The position numbers and the translations under genes were made by a program. From Nitrospirota bacterium (GTDB lineage: Bacteria; Nitrospirota; Thermodesulfovibrionia; Thermodesulfovibrionales; UBA6898), in NCBI GenBank assembly GCA_021787505.1, contig JAJYLU010000022.1, positions 1-11,081 of the forward strand: 11,081 bases of DNA. Direction: 5' to 3'. Within the stretch, counting starts at the first letter, position 1. Each line of letters begins with the position of its first letter. Shown here piece after piece: positions 1-6,174 of this stretch. Below the pieces are notes generated by a model. The model searched no databases, had not been told where the DNA came from, and saw only the letters and a list, made by a program, of their open reading frames with translations.

Positions 1-1
1 T

Positions 2-448
2 TTAAGGAAAAACCCTTCAGGCGTGAAGAGAGAGCTCGATAACCTCGAAAAAATGGGAATAGTAACCAGCAAGAGGGTGGCGAACCTCAAGTATTTTCAG
101 GCGGAGAAGAAATCCCCTCTTTTTTCAGAACTAAAGAGCCTTATCGCCAAGTCCTTAGGTGCAGCCGGTGCCCTCAAGGCCGCACTGAAAACGTCCGGGG
201 CAAAAATTGCGTTCATATACGGTCCATATGCCGAAAGTGAAGATGCGGATACCGTCGATCTCCTGATCGTCGGGCCGGCCGCTTCTCTCAGTATTGATGG
301 ATTCAAGGATATTGAAGAAAAGTTCGGGAAGAAGATCAACCCCACTATCCTGGATGAGAGTGAGTTTAAAAGTAAAAGGGACAGCGGGGACCCCGAATTG
401 GAGAAGCTCCTGTCAGGAAACAAGATTTTATTGACAGGGAAGCTTTAA
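2..448 (+). CDS. Winged-helix regulator with nucleotidyltransferase-like domain (5' end outside window)
   Basis: The reading frame is open from base 2 to a TAA at 446-448, giving 148 visible residues; the true start lies upstream. The first residues (LRKNPSGVKRELDNLEKMGIV) read as the recognition helix and wing of an ArsR/MarR-like winged helix, so the GTG at base 23 is an internal valine and not a start. The rest resembles the minimal nucleotidyltransferase fold often fused to such helices: 'AFIYGPYAESEDADTVDLLIVG' sits where active enzymes carry GS-x-A-R-G...S-D-I-D-L. The Ser of GS is Pro here and the first Asp of the SDID pair is Thr, so catalysis is doubtful. By inference it is a DNA-binding regulator whose second domain senses or binds something. 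It precedes a small Lys/Ala-rich ORF by 45 bases. The protein family is recognised with moderate certainty and the target is unknown. Confidence 0.75.
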   Translation, partial: LRKNPSGVKRELDNLEKMGIVTSKRVANLKYFQAEKKSPLFSELKSLIAKSLGAAGALKAALKTSGAKIAFIYGPYAESEDADTVDLLIVGPAASLSIDGFKDIEEKFGKKINPTILDESEFKSKRDSGDPELEKLLSGNKILLTGKL

Positions 449-456
449 CTTAATCT

Positions 457-474
457 TCCCCGGCCTGCCGGGGA
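457..474 (+). other. Perfect GC hairpin between regulator and Lys/Ala ORF
   Basis: TCCCCGGC-CT-GCCGGGGA is an 8-bp perfect inverted repeat with a 2-base centre (a 4-base loop if the innermost pair opens). It lies 8 bases after the regulator's stop and ends just before the purine-rich ribosome binding site of the next ORF. No T-run follows, so it is not a standard intrinsic terminator. It could stabilise the mRNA end, separate the translation of two cistrons, or be a protein site; the sequence does not decide. Confidence 0.45.
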
Positions 475-493
475 TGGAAAGGTGGTGAAGAAG

Positions 494-577
494 ATGGCAG
501 TAAAAAAGGCAGCAGCAAAGAAGCCGGCAGCAAAGAAGGCAGCCCCGAAGAAGGCGGCAGCTAAGAAGAAAAAATAA
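494..577 (+). CDS. 27-residue Lys/Ala-rich basic peptide, histone H1 tail-like
   Basis: An ATG at 494 opens a 27-codon frame ending in TAA at 575-577. AAGGTGG at 479-485 lies about 8 bases upstream and is a good ribosome binding site. An in-frame GTG at 485 would add three residues but sits too close to that site. Apart from the opening M-A-V, the product is Lys, Ala and Pro only (MAVKKAAAKKPAAKK... to a KKKK end). It resembles the Lys/Ala/Pro tails of histone H1-like and AlgP-like bacterial proteins, but with no globular domain. It has no Asp, Glu, aromatic or Cys residue, so it should be disordered and strongly cationic; nucleic-acid binding is an inference. It follows the regulator gene on the same strand and is closed by a strong terminator 20 bases after the stop, which suggests that this stretch really is the end of a transcript. 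Real translation is likely but not proven from sequence. Confidence 0.65.
   Translation: MAVKKAAAKKPAAKKAAPKKAAAKKKK
512..571 (+). repeat. Four 15-bp in-frame tandem repeats
   Basis: Four consecutive 15-base units, at 512-526, 527-541, 542-556 and 557-571, encode AAKKP, AAKKA, APKKA and AAKKK. They differ at only a few positions, which is typical of repeat-driven growth and shrinkage. Copy number is therefore likely to vary between strains. Confidence 0.8.
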
Positions 578-596
578 GTTAGTTGAAGATTACTAA

Positions 597-633
597 GGGC
601 TGGGGAACCGTCATTCTCCAGCCCACTTTTTTT
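597..633 (+). terminator. Intrinsic terminator after the Lys/Ala ORF
   Basis: GGGCTGGGGA pairs with TCTCCAGCCC (10 bp with one G-T pair) around the 8-base loop ACCGTCAT, followed by AC and seven T residues at 627-633. The orientation serves plus-strand transcription, ending the regulator/Lys-Ala unit. On the minus strand the hairpin is followed by no T-run, so it would not serve as a standard terminator for lpxC, which converges from the other side. Bases 634-704 hold no gene; the only structure I see there is a weak 6-bp inverted repeat, CAGCGG (654-659) and CCGCTG (698-703). Confidence 0.9.
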
Positions 634-704
634 CGTGTTTATATTAGCACAGACAGCGGCAATTTGGTAATATTTTTTTGATTTTGCCCGTAACTAACCG
701 CTGT

Positions 705-1592
705 TTAGGTATTTATTTGCAGCAGCGGACTGATCGGGATCGGTTCTTCCAGTATCAAATCCCAGGCCTCGGGAAAGGCAAGCAGCTTTTTCAGGAATTT
801 TATATTTGCAGAATGCCCCGACCTGTTCGCAATAATATGACCGTAGATCGGGAAACCTAGAATTGCCAAATCTCCGATGGAATCAAGCACCTTATGCCGA
901 ACAAACTCATCCTTGAACCTCAGTCCCGATGAGTTCAATACCCCGTTTTCGCCGAGTATGATGGCATTGTCGAGCGATCCGCCCTTCGCAAGGCCGTTTG
1001 TCCGCAGGTACTCGATGTCCTTGAGAAAACCGAAGGTCCTTGCAGGCGCAATTTCCCTGGCAAAGCTCTCCTCATTGATCTCGAGACTAAGCCTCTGTTC
1101 TCCGAAGCCATAGTGGTTGAAATAAATGCTGTAGGTAATCCTTCTGCCGTCGTAAGGGAGAGCCGCCACCTTCGCATTGCCGTCGTCAAATATTATCGGC
1201 CTCCTGATCCTCAGATATGGTCTCTTCTTCCCTTGTTTTGCAATCCCTGCCCTCAATAGTATGTTTATCAGTTCTGTCGAACTTCCGTCCAGGATCGGGA
1301 TCTCCGGCCCGGCCACTTCAATAACGATATTGTCTATGCCGAGGCCGGCAAGGGCAGCCATAATATGCTCGACAGTCCTTATCTTGGCCCCGTCCTGGCC
1401 GATAGTAGTCGCAAAGGCCGTATCGATGACCGACCCCACATGGGCCTTGATCACTGTGTTTTTGTCGCTCCGGATGAAGGTAATGCCGGTGTCCCTCGAT
1501 GCAGGCTTCAGCACCACCTTGGAGTGCCTGCCGGTGTGCAGACCGATTCCCTCAAAGGAGACTTCGTTCTTTATCGTTCTCTGTGTGCGCAT
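705..1592 (-). CDS. lpxC: UDP-3-O-acyl-N-acetylglucosamine deacetylase LpxC
   Basis: LpxC is the zinc deacetylase that commits UDP-3-O-acyl-GlcNAc to lipid A synthesis in the cytoplasm. Family motifs are all present, numbered from the ATG at 1592: 'GIGLHTG' near residue 17, the zinc and catalytic motif VEHIMAALAGLGIDN (E75, H76), 'GSSTE', 'ARTFGF' near 184-189, RHKVLDSIGDL with zinc ligands H233 and D237, and NRSGHSAN with the catalytic H260. The length, about 295 residues, is close to the usual size for this family. An in-frame TTG at 1601 would add three residues (M-I-N), but the ATG gives the N-terminus typical of the family (MRTQRTIKNEVSF). Neither start has a clear ribosome binding site; the sequence upstream is A/T-rich. 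It lies downstream of tldD on the same strand but 182 bases away, so it may have its own promoter. No minus-strand terminator is visible after it. Confidence 0.97.
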   Translation of the reverse strand: MRTQRTIKNEVSFEGIGLHTGRHSKVVLKPASRDTGITFIRSDKNTVIKAHVGSVIDTAFATTIGQDGAKIRTVEHIMAALAGLGIDNIVIEVAGPEIPILDGSSTELINILLRAGIAKQGKKRPYLRIRRPIIFDDGNAKVAALPYDGRRITYSIYFNHYGFGEQRLSLEINEESFAREIAPARTFGFLKDIEYLRTNGLAKGGSLDNAIILGENGVLNSSGLRFKDEFVRHKVLDSIGDLAILGFPIYGHIIANRSGHSANIKFLKKLLAFPEAWDLILEEPIPISPLLQINT

Positions 1593-1774
1593 ATTAATCA
1601 AAAATTTAGATAAGCAATATAAATGCCAGCCGCTTTTTCTTATTTTTCAAGGAGCGACTTATTTTGCGGTGTAGATAATTATCCTCACTTGTACAAACCT
1701 CGACACAGCGCACAAACAATAATAGCTGTCAGCAAGCCGGAAAGGGACGACCCCGGAGAGTTCGCGGCAATGTC
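1593..1774 (-). other. tldD-lpxC intergenic region with 10-bp palindrome
   Basis: These 182 bases hold no supportable gene. The half next to lpxC is A/T-rich and should carry its leader and perhaps a promoter, but I see no -35/-10 pair with normal spacing: TTGAAA and TATATT on the minus strand are 23 bases apart. A perfect palindrome, GATAATTATC, lies at 1674-1683 and could be an operator half-site or chance. No convincing intrinsic terminator follows tldD. Confidence 0.4.
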
Positions 1775-3157
1775 CTAATGATATGCGCCGCCAACGACGA
1801 TTTCGGGGATCCGTATTGTGGGCATCGCATCGGAGACAGGCACCCCCTGCGCATCCTTCCCGCAGGTACCGATAGAAAACCCAAGGTCATCGGCCACCAT
1901 ATCAATGGACTGAAGAACTTCCGGCCCATTGCCCGTGAGCGTCGCCCCCCTTACCGGCTCTCCTTTCATGCCGTTTTCGATCAGGTATCCCTCCTGCACA
2001 TCGAACACAAAATCGCCGGTGACCGTGTTCACCTGTCCCCCGCCCATCTTTTCGACGAAAAGCCCTTTTTGGAGTGACCGCAGGACCTCTTCCGGCGGCA
2101 AGTCCCCCTCTGTGATGAACGTGTTGGACATCCTCGGGATAGGCCGGTGGCGGTAAGATTCACGCCTGCCGTTGCCGGTAGAACGGTTCCCTTCTTTCAT
2201 GGATGAAAGCCTGTCGTACATGTAGCTCTGCAGGCTCCCTTTGTTCACCAGGACCGTACGCTGAGACAGGGTCCCCTCATCATCGAATCTGTATGAGCCC
2301 CTTTTGCCGGGGAGCGTCGAGTCATCGACGACCGTGATGAGACGGGAAGCCACCTGAGTGCCGATCTTGTCAGAGAATACTGAAAGTTTCTGCCGGGCAA
2401 GGTCAGCCTCGAGGCCATGACCGATCGCCTCGTGGATTAGTGTTCCGCCGGCATTTGAAGAGATGACGACCGGCATCCTTCCCCCGGGAGCTTTTCCGGC
2501 GCCCAGCATCATCACCGCGCGTTTCGCGGCCTTCAGTCCCGGCCCGTGCAGTCCGACTTCGTCAAAGAGTTCGAAACCCATGAGCCCCCCGACGGTCTCA
2601 TACCCGGTCTGAATGACATCGCCATGGACCGCAATTACCTGGACAACTCCGGTCGTATAAACCCTGTCGTCCTCCGCGAGAAACCCTTCTGAGTTTGCGA
2701 TCTGTACCTTCTGGACAGAATCGCGGTATATCGCAGTCACCTGTTTGATCTTGTCGTCGAACCGTGCCGCATGGTTGGCTTCCCTCACAAGGCGGATCTT
2801 TCTGTCGATGGAAACCGTTGAGGGAGGAATGCGGATCGCGAACGCAGCAGGCGGCCTGATCGGCCTCAGGTCGATAGGAGCGTCCGCGGCGCCGGCCGCT
2901 GCGGCCTTGCTGGTCTCGCGGGCCGCCTGCAGCAACGCTCCTTGAGAAAGATCGTTGCTGAAGGCATACGCGGTCTTCCCCTTATGGATGAGGCGTATGC
3001 CGACACCCTCTTCTTCGCCCGTGATCACTTTCTCGATCCTGCCGTCTTCGAGGACGACAGAGGTCTGAGTGCGGTGTTCCACGTACACGTCGGCATATTC
3101 ACCCCCTCGCGAGAGGGTCTCCCTAATCAGCCTCAGGAGCAGTTCTTTATCGATCAA
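1775..3157 (-). CDS. tldD: Metalloprotease subunit TldD
   Basis: TldD is the catalytic partner in the TldD/TldE (PmbA) zinc protease, which in enterobacteria degrades CcdA and trims peptides such as microcin B17. The zinc motif HEAIGHGLEAD is at residues 242-252 (H242, E243, H247). A Cys in GTCGKD near residue 432 matches the third ligand known in this family. Other TldD landmarks are TGNGRRESYRH, IPRMSNTF and the glycine-rich GGGQVNTVTGDF. The product is 460 residues, slightly shorter than the E. coli protein. The start is a TTG at 3157 with TGTGAG about 6 bases upstream; no ATG or GTG occurs upstream in frame and the N-terminus aligns with the family. The partner TldE is not in the window. 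It is transcribed away from the mtnP-like gene across a 118-base divergent gap. Confidence 0.95.
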   Translation of the reverse strand: MIDKELLLRLIRETLSRGGEYADVYVEHRTQTSVVLEDGRIEKVITGEEEGVGIRLIHKGKTAYAFSNDLSQGALLQAARETSKAAAAGAADAPIDLRPIRPPAAFAIRIPPSTVSIDRKIRLVREANHAARFDDKIKQVTAIYRDSVQKVQIANSEGFLAEDDRVYTTGVVQVIAVHGDVIQTGYETVGGLMGFELFDEVGLHGPGLKAAKRAVMMLGAGKAPGGRMPVVISSNAGGTLIHEAIGHGLEADLARQKLSVFSDKIGTQVASRLITVVDDSTLPGKRGSYRFDDEGTLSQRTVLVNKGSLQSYMYDRLSSMKEGNRSTGNGRRESYRHRPIPRMSNTFITEGDLPPEEVLRSLQKGLFVEKMGGGQVNTVTGDFVFDVQEGYLIENGMKGEPVRGATLTGNGPEVLQSIDMVADDLGFSIGTCGKDAQGVPVSDAMPTIRIPEIVVGGAYH

Positions 3158-3204
3158 TTTTGTCTCACATGAAGGGATTGCCCGATTTACCGTCGAAATG
3201 CCGG

Positions 3205-3225
3205 TTGCATTTATTATACACTATT
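3205..3225. promoter_or_regulatory. AT-rich divergent promoter region between tldD and the mtnP-like gene
   Basis: The gap between the two divergent starts is GC-rich except for this island. On the minus strand it contains a perfect -10 box, TATAAT (3218 down to 3213). This would start a tldD transcript near 3206 with a leader of about 50 bases, although the matching -35 region is poor. On the plus strand TATTAT (3212-3217) and TTATAC offer -10-like sequences for the mtnP side, also without a good -35. Confidence 0.35.
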
Positions 3226-3275
3226 ATGGAATTACGGACGGGCCGGGCAGGAGACCCGTGGAGAGGAGAGAGGAT

Positions 3276-4061
3276 ATGCCGTTGCTGGGAGTGATCGGCG
3301 GAAGCGGATTGTATGACATACCGGAACTGGAGGTCACGAATACGGAAAAGGTCAGCACACCATACGGCGACCCCTCCGACGCTTACCGGATAGGAAAATT
3401 GGCGGGGCGGGAAGCGGCCTTTCTTCCACGACACGGCGCGGGACATCACCTGCAGCCCCACAAGATAAATTACCGGGCGAACCTCTGGGGCTTCAGGGAA
3501 CTCGGCGTCGAGAAGATCGTTTCGGTCTGCGCCACGGGCGGGATAAATCCGGAAATGGGCCCGGGAACGATTGCGGTCCCGGACCAGATTATCGATATGA
3601 CAAGCGGCCGGATGTCAACCTTCTATGACGGAGACGAGGTGGTCCACGTTGATTTTACGCGGCCCTTCTGCCCGGATATGAGAAACTTCGTGTGCGAAGC
3701 AGCGGCCGGCGCGGGTCTCACGGCGGCTGTGTCCTGCGTATATATCTGCGTGAATGGACCGCGTCTCGAAACGGCTGCGGAAATCAGGACCTTCGCGGCA
3801 TGGGGCGCGGACATGGTCGGCATGACGCTCATGCCTGAGGCGTGCCTTGCAAGGGAGTTGGAAATGTGTTTTACTTGTATAGCGGTCGTTACCAATGCCG
3901 CCGCCGGAATCGCGGCGAAGAAGCTTACTGCGAAAGAGGTGCTGGAAACGATGAAGGCGACAGAAGGGAAAGTGCGACTGCTGCTCGCGCAACTGTTCTC
4001 TCTCGAACTGCGGACTTCTTCCTGCACGTGCAATCAGGCACTGAAAGAGGCAAGACTATAG
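3276..4061 (+). CDS. mtnP: S-methyl-5'-thioadenosine/thioinosine phosphorylase family protein
   Basis: This is a member of the trimeric purine nucleoside phosphorylase/MTAP family, which splits methylthio-nucleosides with phosphate to a free base and methylthioribose-1-phosphate for methionine and purine salvage. Motifs: GVIGGSGLYD (5-14), phosphate loop PRHGAGHHLQPHKINYRAN (51-69), CATGGI (85-90), NGPRLETAAEIRTF (160-173) and MVGMTLMPEA (180-189). Where adenine-specific MTAPs have Asp (as in ATDYDCW), this protein has Asn207 (VVTNAAAG). That is the pattern of 6-oxopurine enzymes such as methylthioinosine phosphorylase, so the substrate may be MTI and not MTA. The C-terminus ends S-C-T-C-N, like the CxC motif of archaeal thermophile MTAPs. 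The ATG at 3276 follows GAGAGGAGAGAGGA, a good ribosome binding site. An upstream in-frame extension to 3069 overlaps tldD and is not believed. The gene sits 3 bases before an NtrC-type regulator. Confidence 0.9.
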   Translation: MPLLGVIGGSGLYDIPELEVTNTEKVSTPYGDPSDAYRIGKLAGREAAFLPRHGAGHHLQPHKINYRANLWGFRELGVEKIVSVCATGGINPEMGPGTIAVPDQIIDMTSGRMSTFYDGDEVVHVDFTRPFCPDMRNFVCEAAAGAGLTAAVSCVYICVNGPRLETAAEIRTFAAWGADMVGMTLMPEACLARELEMCFTCIAVVTNAAAGIAAKKLTAKEVLETMKATEGKVRLLLAQLFSLELRTSSCTCNQALKEARL

Positions 4062-4064
4062 GCG

Positions 4065-5435
4065 ATGCAGACGATCCTGCTGGTTGAAGACAAAGACTCG
4101 ATGGCGCAGATGTTGAAAGAGACGCTCGAATCGGAAGGATATACGGTTGTCATCGCCAGGGACGGACAGGAGGGGATACGCCAGGTAAGGGAGGGTCACC
4201 ACGATCTCGTCCTGTCGGACCTCAAGCTGCCCAAGAAAGACGGTATCGAGGTGCTCAAGACGGCGAAGGCCGAGAACCAGCTTACACCGGTCATCGTCAT
4301 GACCGCTTTCGGCACGATCGAGACCGCGGTTACCGCCATGAAAGAAGGGGCGTTCGATTTCATCACGAAGCCTTTTGATACCGACCACCTTCTGCTGCTT
4401 ATCCGGCGGGCACTTGAAACCCAGAGGTTGCTGACCGAAAACATCCTTCTCAAGGACGAGTTGGCAACGAAATTCGGTACGCCGAAGATCATCGGAAAGA
4501 GCGCCGGCATTATGGAGGTGGCGCAGAAGGTCCAGAAAGTCGCTCAGGGGAAGACGACGGCACTCTTGCTGGGGGAGAGCGGCACAGGGAAAGAGCTCTT
4601 TGCGCGGGCGATCCATAATCTCAGTCCAAGGAGCCAATATCCATTTGTGCCGATAAACTGCGCTGCCATTCCGAGAGAGCTTCTTGAAAGCGAACTGTTC
4701 GGGCACGAAAAAGGATCTTTTACCGGCGCCGACGCGAAGAAGATCGGCAAATTCGAGCTTGCCGACAAAGGGACGATATTCCTGGATGAGGTCGCCGAGA
4801 TGGACCTCTCGCTCCAAACAAAACTTCTGAGGGTCATTCAGGAGGGCGAGATCGAGCGGGTCGGAGGGCTGCGGGCGGTCCCCATAGACGTACGGATCGT
4901 CGCCGCCAGTAACAGGAATATCGAAAAGGCCGTGGAAGAGAAGGCCTTCAGAGAGGACCTGTATTACCGGCTGAACGTCTTCCCGATCGTAATCCCTCCC
5001 TTGAGGGAACGGCAAGACGATATCCCGCTGCTCGCCGAATATTTTATTGCCAAGTACTCCGCCGAACTGAAGACGCAGGTGAAGAAGATTGCGAAAGAGG
5101 CCATGGACCTGCTCATCAACTATCCATGGAAGGGCAACGTGCGGGAGCTCGAAAATTGCATGGAAAGGGCTATTATACTCTGTGACGGGGAGATTATTCT
5201 GCCAGAGTATGTCACCCTCAACCGGAAACTCGCGATGGAAAGCGTGCTGCAGAGTTTTTCGGTGGAGGGCCCTCTGGAGGAGACCGCCAGGGAGGCGGTT
5301 AGATTTGTGGAGACACAGAGGATAACGCGTGCGCTGAAAGAGACGAAAGGCAATAAAAGCAGGGCGTCCGAACTGCTTAGGGTGAGTTATAAGACCCTAC
5401 TCACGAAAATAAAGGAGTACGGCATAGAGTCGTAG
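4065..5435 (+). CDS. Sigma-54-dependent NtrC-family response regulator
   Basis: This is a three-domain activator of sigma-54 RNA polymerase, 456 residues. The receiver (about 1-120) has acidic E8/D9, the phosphoacceptor D52 (LVLSDLKLP), T80 and K102 (TKPF). The central AAA+ domain (about 140-375) has Walker A GESGTGKE (170-177), the sigma-54 contact loop as GSFTGA (217-222; GAFTGA is usual), Walker B IFLDEVAEM (238-246), and REDLYYRLNVFPI with arginine-finger-region residues. The C-terminal Fis-type helix-turn-helix covers about 415-456 (ITRALKETKGNKSRASELL). It starts 3 bases after the phosphorylase stop with only a weak ribosome binding site, so translational coupling is likely. No histidine kinase lies in the window, so it is an orphan here and its target genes are unknown. 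I saw no convincing sigma-54 (-24/-12) promoter in the gaps, though this was a reading by eye. Confidence 0.95.
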   Translation: MQTILLVEDKDSMAQMLKETLESEGYTVVIARDGQEGIRQVREGHHDLVLSDLKLPKKDGIEVLKTAKAENQLTPVIVMTAFGTIETAVTAMKEGAFDFITKPFDTDHLLLLIRRALETQRLLTENILLKDELATKFGTPKIIGKSAGIMEVAQKVQKVAQGKTTALLLGESGTGKELFARAIHNLSPRSQYPFVPINCAAIPRELLESELFGHEKGSFTGADAKKIGKFELADKGTIFLDEVAEMDLSLQTKLLRVIQEGEIERVGGLRAVPIDVRIVAASNRNIEKAVEEKAFREDLYYRLNVFPIVIPPLRERQDDIPLLAEYFIAKYSAELKTQVKKIAKEAMDLLINYPWKGNVRELENCMERAIILCDGEIILPEYVTLNRKLAMESVLQSFSVEGPLEETAREAVRFVETQRITRALKETKGNKSRASELLRVSYKTLLTKIKEYGIES

Positions 5436-5453
5436 GCCCTTCCCTGGCGTATC

Positions 5454-5483
5454 TTGACAGTATTAAGTGCTCGGAATTATAAT
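5454..5483 (+). promoter_or_regulatory. Near-consensus sigma-70 promoter at the lipoprotein start
   Basis: A perfect -35 TTGACA (5454-5459) and a perfect -10 TATAAT (5478-5483) are separated by 18 bases. The -10 box ends 5 bases before the ATG at 5489, so transcription would begin at or within the start codon and the mRNA would be essentially leaderless. The promoter separates the lipoprotein-yebC unit from the upstream NtrC-type gene. Confidence 0.75.
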
Positions 5484-5488
5484 AAAAA

Positions 5489-6157
5489 ATGGGTAAATTG
5501 CGTTTTATTTCATTATTCTTTCTCCTTGCCTGGTCGCTTGCGGCCATCTCGTGCCGTACGGCGGTGACAAAGACCGATCGCGGGGCTGAAGAGACTTCGG
5601 CCGGACTGAGCGTCGAGGAACAGGACAAGAGGGCGCTGGTACTTTTTCAGAAGGCTTTCGATATCCTCCAAAGCTCCGACAGGAAGGCTGCTGTCCCGAA
5701 AATGGAGACACTGTACCGGGAAATCATAGATAAGTATCCGAAGGCGGCGCTGACCCAGGAAGCATATTGGCGGCTTGTCCTCATATACCTTAGAGATTAT
5801 GATCCTCCCGCATTCGAGAAAGCGGAAGCGGCATACAAGGACTTTGTTCAGAAATATCCCGGCTCGCAGTTCGGGCGGGAGATGGAGGGAGACATTTCGG
5901 ACGCCTATTACCGGAGGGGCAAATGGGAGAGCCTCATGAAGTTTTATACGCCTGCAGTGAGGCAATACATAGAGAAGGGAACGCTCGCAAGGCCTCATGA
6001 CATGTTCATGTACGCGGAGGCGAAGATGAATCTCGGGGACACGGTCGAGGCGGTGAAGGGGTACAAGATTGTTATTGCTCGCTTCCCTGAGTCCCGCGAG
6101 GGCTCGATGGCGAAGCAGAGACTCGAAGCTATAGAAAAGACGAAGAAAACACAATAA
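5489..6157 (+). CDS. Outer-membrane lipoprotein with TPR repeats, BamD/YfiO-like
   Basis: The 222-residue product starts with a short basic N-region and a hydrophobic stretch ([14 protein letters not shown]), followed by the lipobox A-I-S-C with Cys22 as the acylated residue. Position +2 is Arg, not Asp, so sorting to the outer membrane is expected. The mature part is helical and TPR-like: '[13 protein letters not shown]', '[17 protein letters not shown]' and '[14 protein letters not shown]' are the Y-x-x-hydrophobic...FP-x-S motifs seen in BamD/YfiO and related tol-pal proteins. It may therefore act in envelope assembly or as a scaffold; BamD proper is usually a little longer and I do not assign that identity. 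No ribosome binding site precedes the ATG at 5489, which fits the promoter abutting it. An in-frame TTG at 5498 would also leave an intact signal peptide. yebC follows after 17 bases. Confidence 0.85.
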   Translation: MGKLRFISLFFLLAWSLAAISCRTAVTKTDRGAEETSAGLSVEEQDKRALVLFQKAFDILQSSDRKAAVPKMETLYREIIDKYPKAALTQEAYWRLVLIYLRDYDPPAFEKAEAAYKDFVQKYPGSQFGREMEGDISDAYYRRGKWESLMKFYTPAVRQYIEKGTLARPHDMFMYAEAKMNLGDTVEAVKGYKIVIARFPESREGSMAKQRLEAIEKTKKTQ

Positions 6158-6174
6158 AGGTTCCGGAGGTTTTA

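Noticed and set aside
23..25. GTG as the start of the first gene
   Set aside because: Open frame continues to the window edge, and the residues before it complete a winged-helix recognition helix, so it is an internal Val.
654..703. Inverted repeat CAGCGG/CCGCTG just beyond the lpxC stop, as a terminator for lpxC
   Set aside because: The stem is only 6 bp with a 38-base loop and no T-run follows on the minus strand.
1177..1674. A 165-codon plus-strand frame opposite lpxC
   Set aside because: It covers catalytic motifs of lpxC on the other strand and has no ribosome binding site or family likeness.
3069..3275. N-terminal extension of the phosphorylase gene
   Set aside because: It would overlap the tldD coding region on the other strand, adds 69 residues unlike the family, and the ATG at 3276 has a good ribosome binding site and gives the exact family N-terminus.
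4056..5015. A 319-codon minus-strand frame opposite the NtrC-type gene
   Set aside because: The sense strand encodes a full, motif-complete response regulator; the antisense product resembles no family and is a codon-bias shadow.
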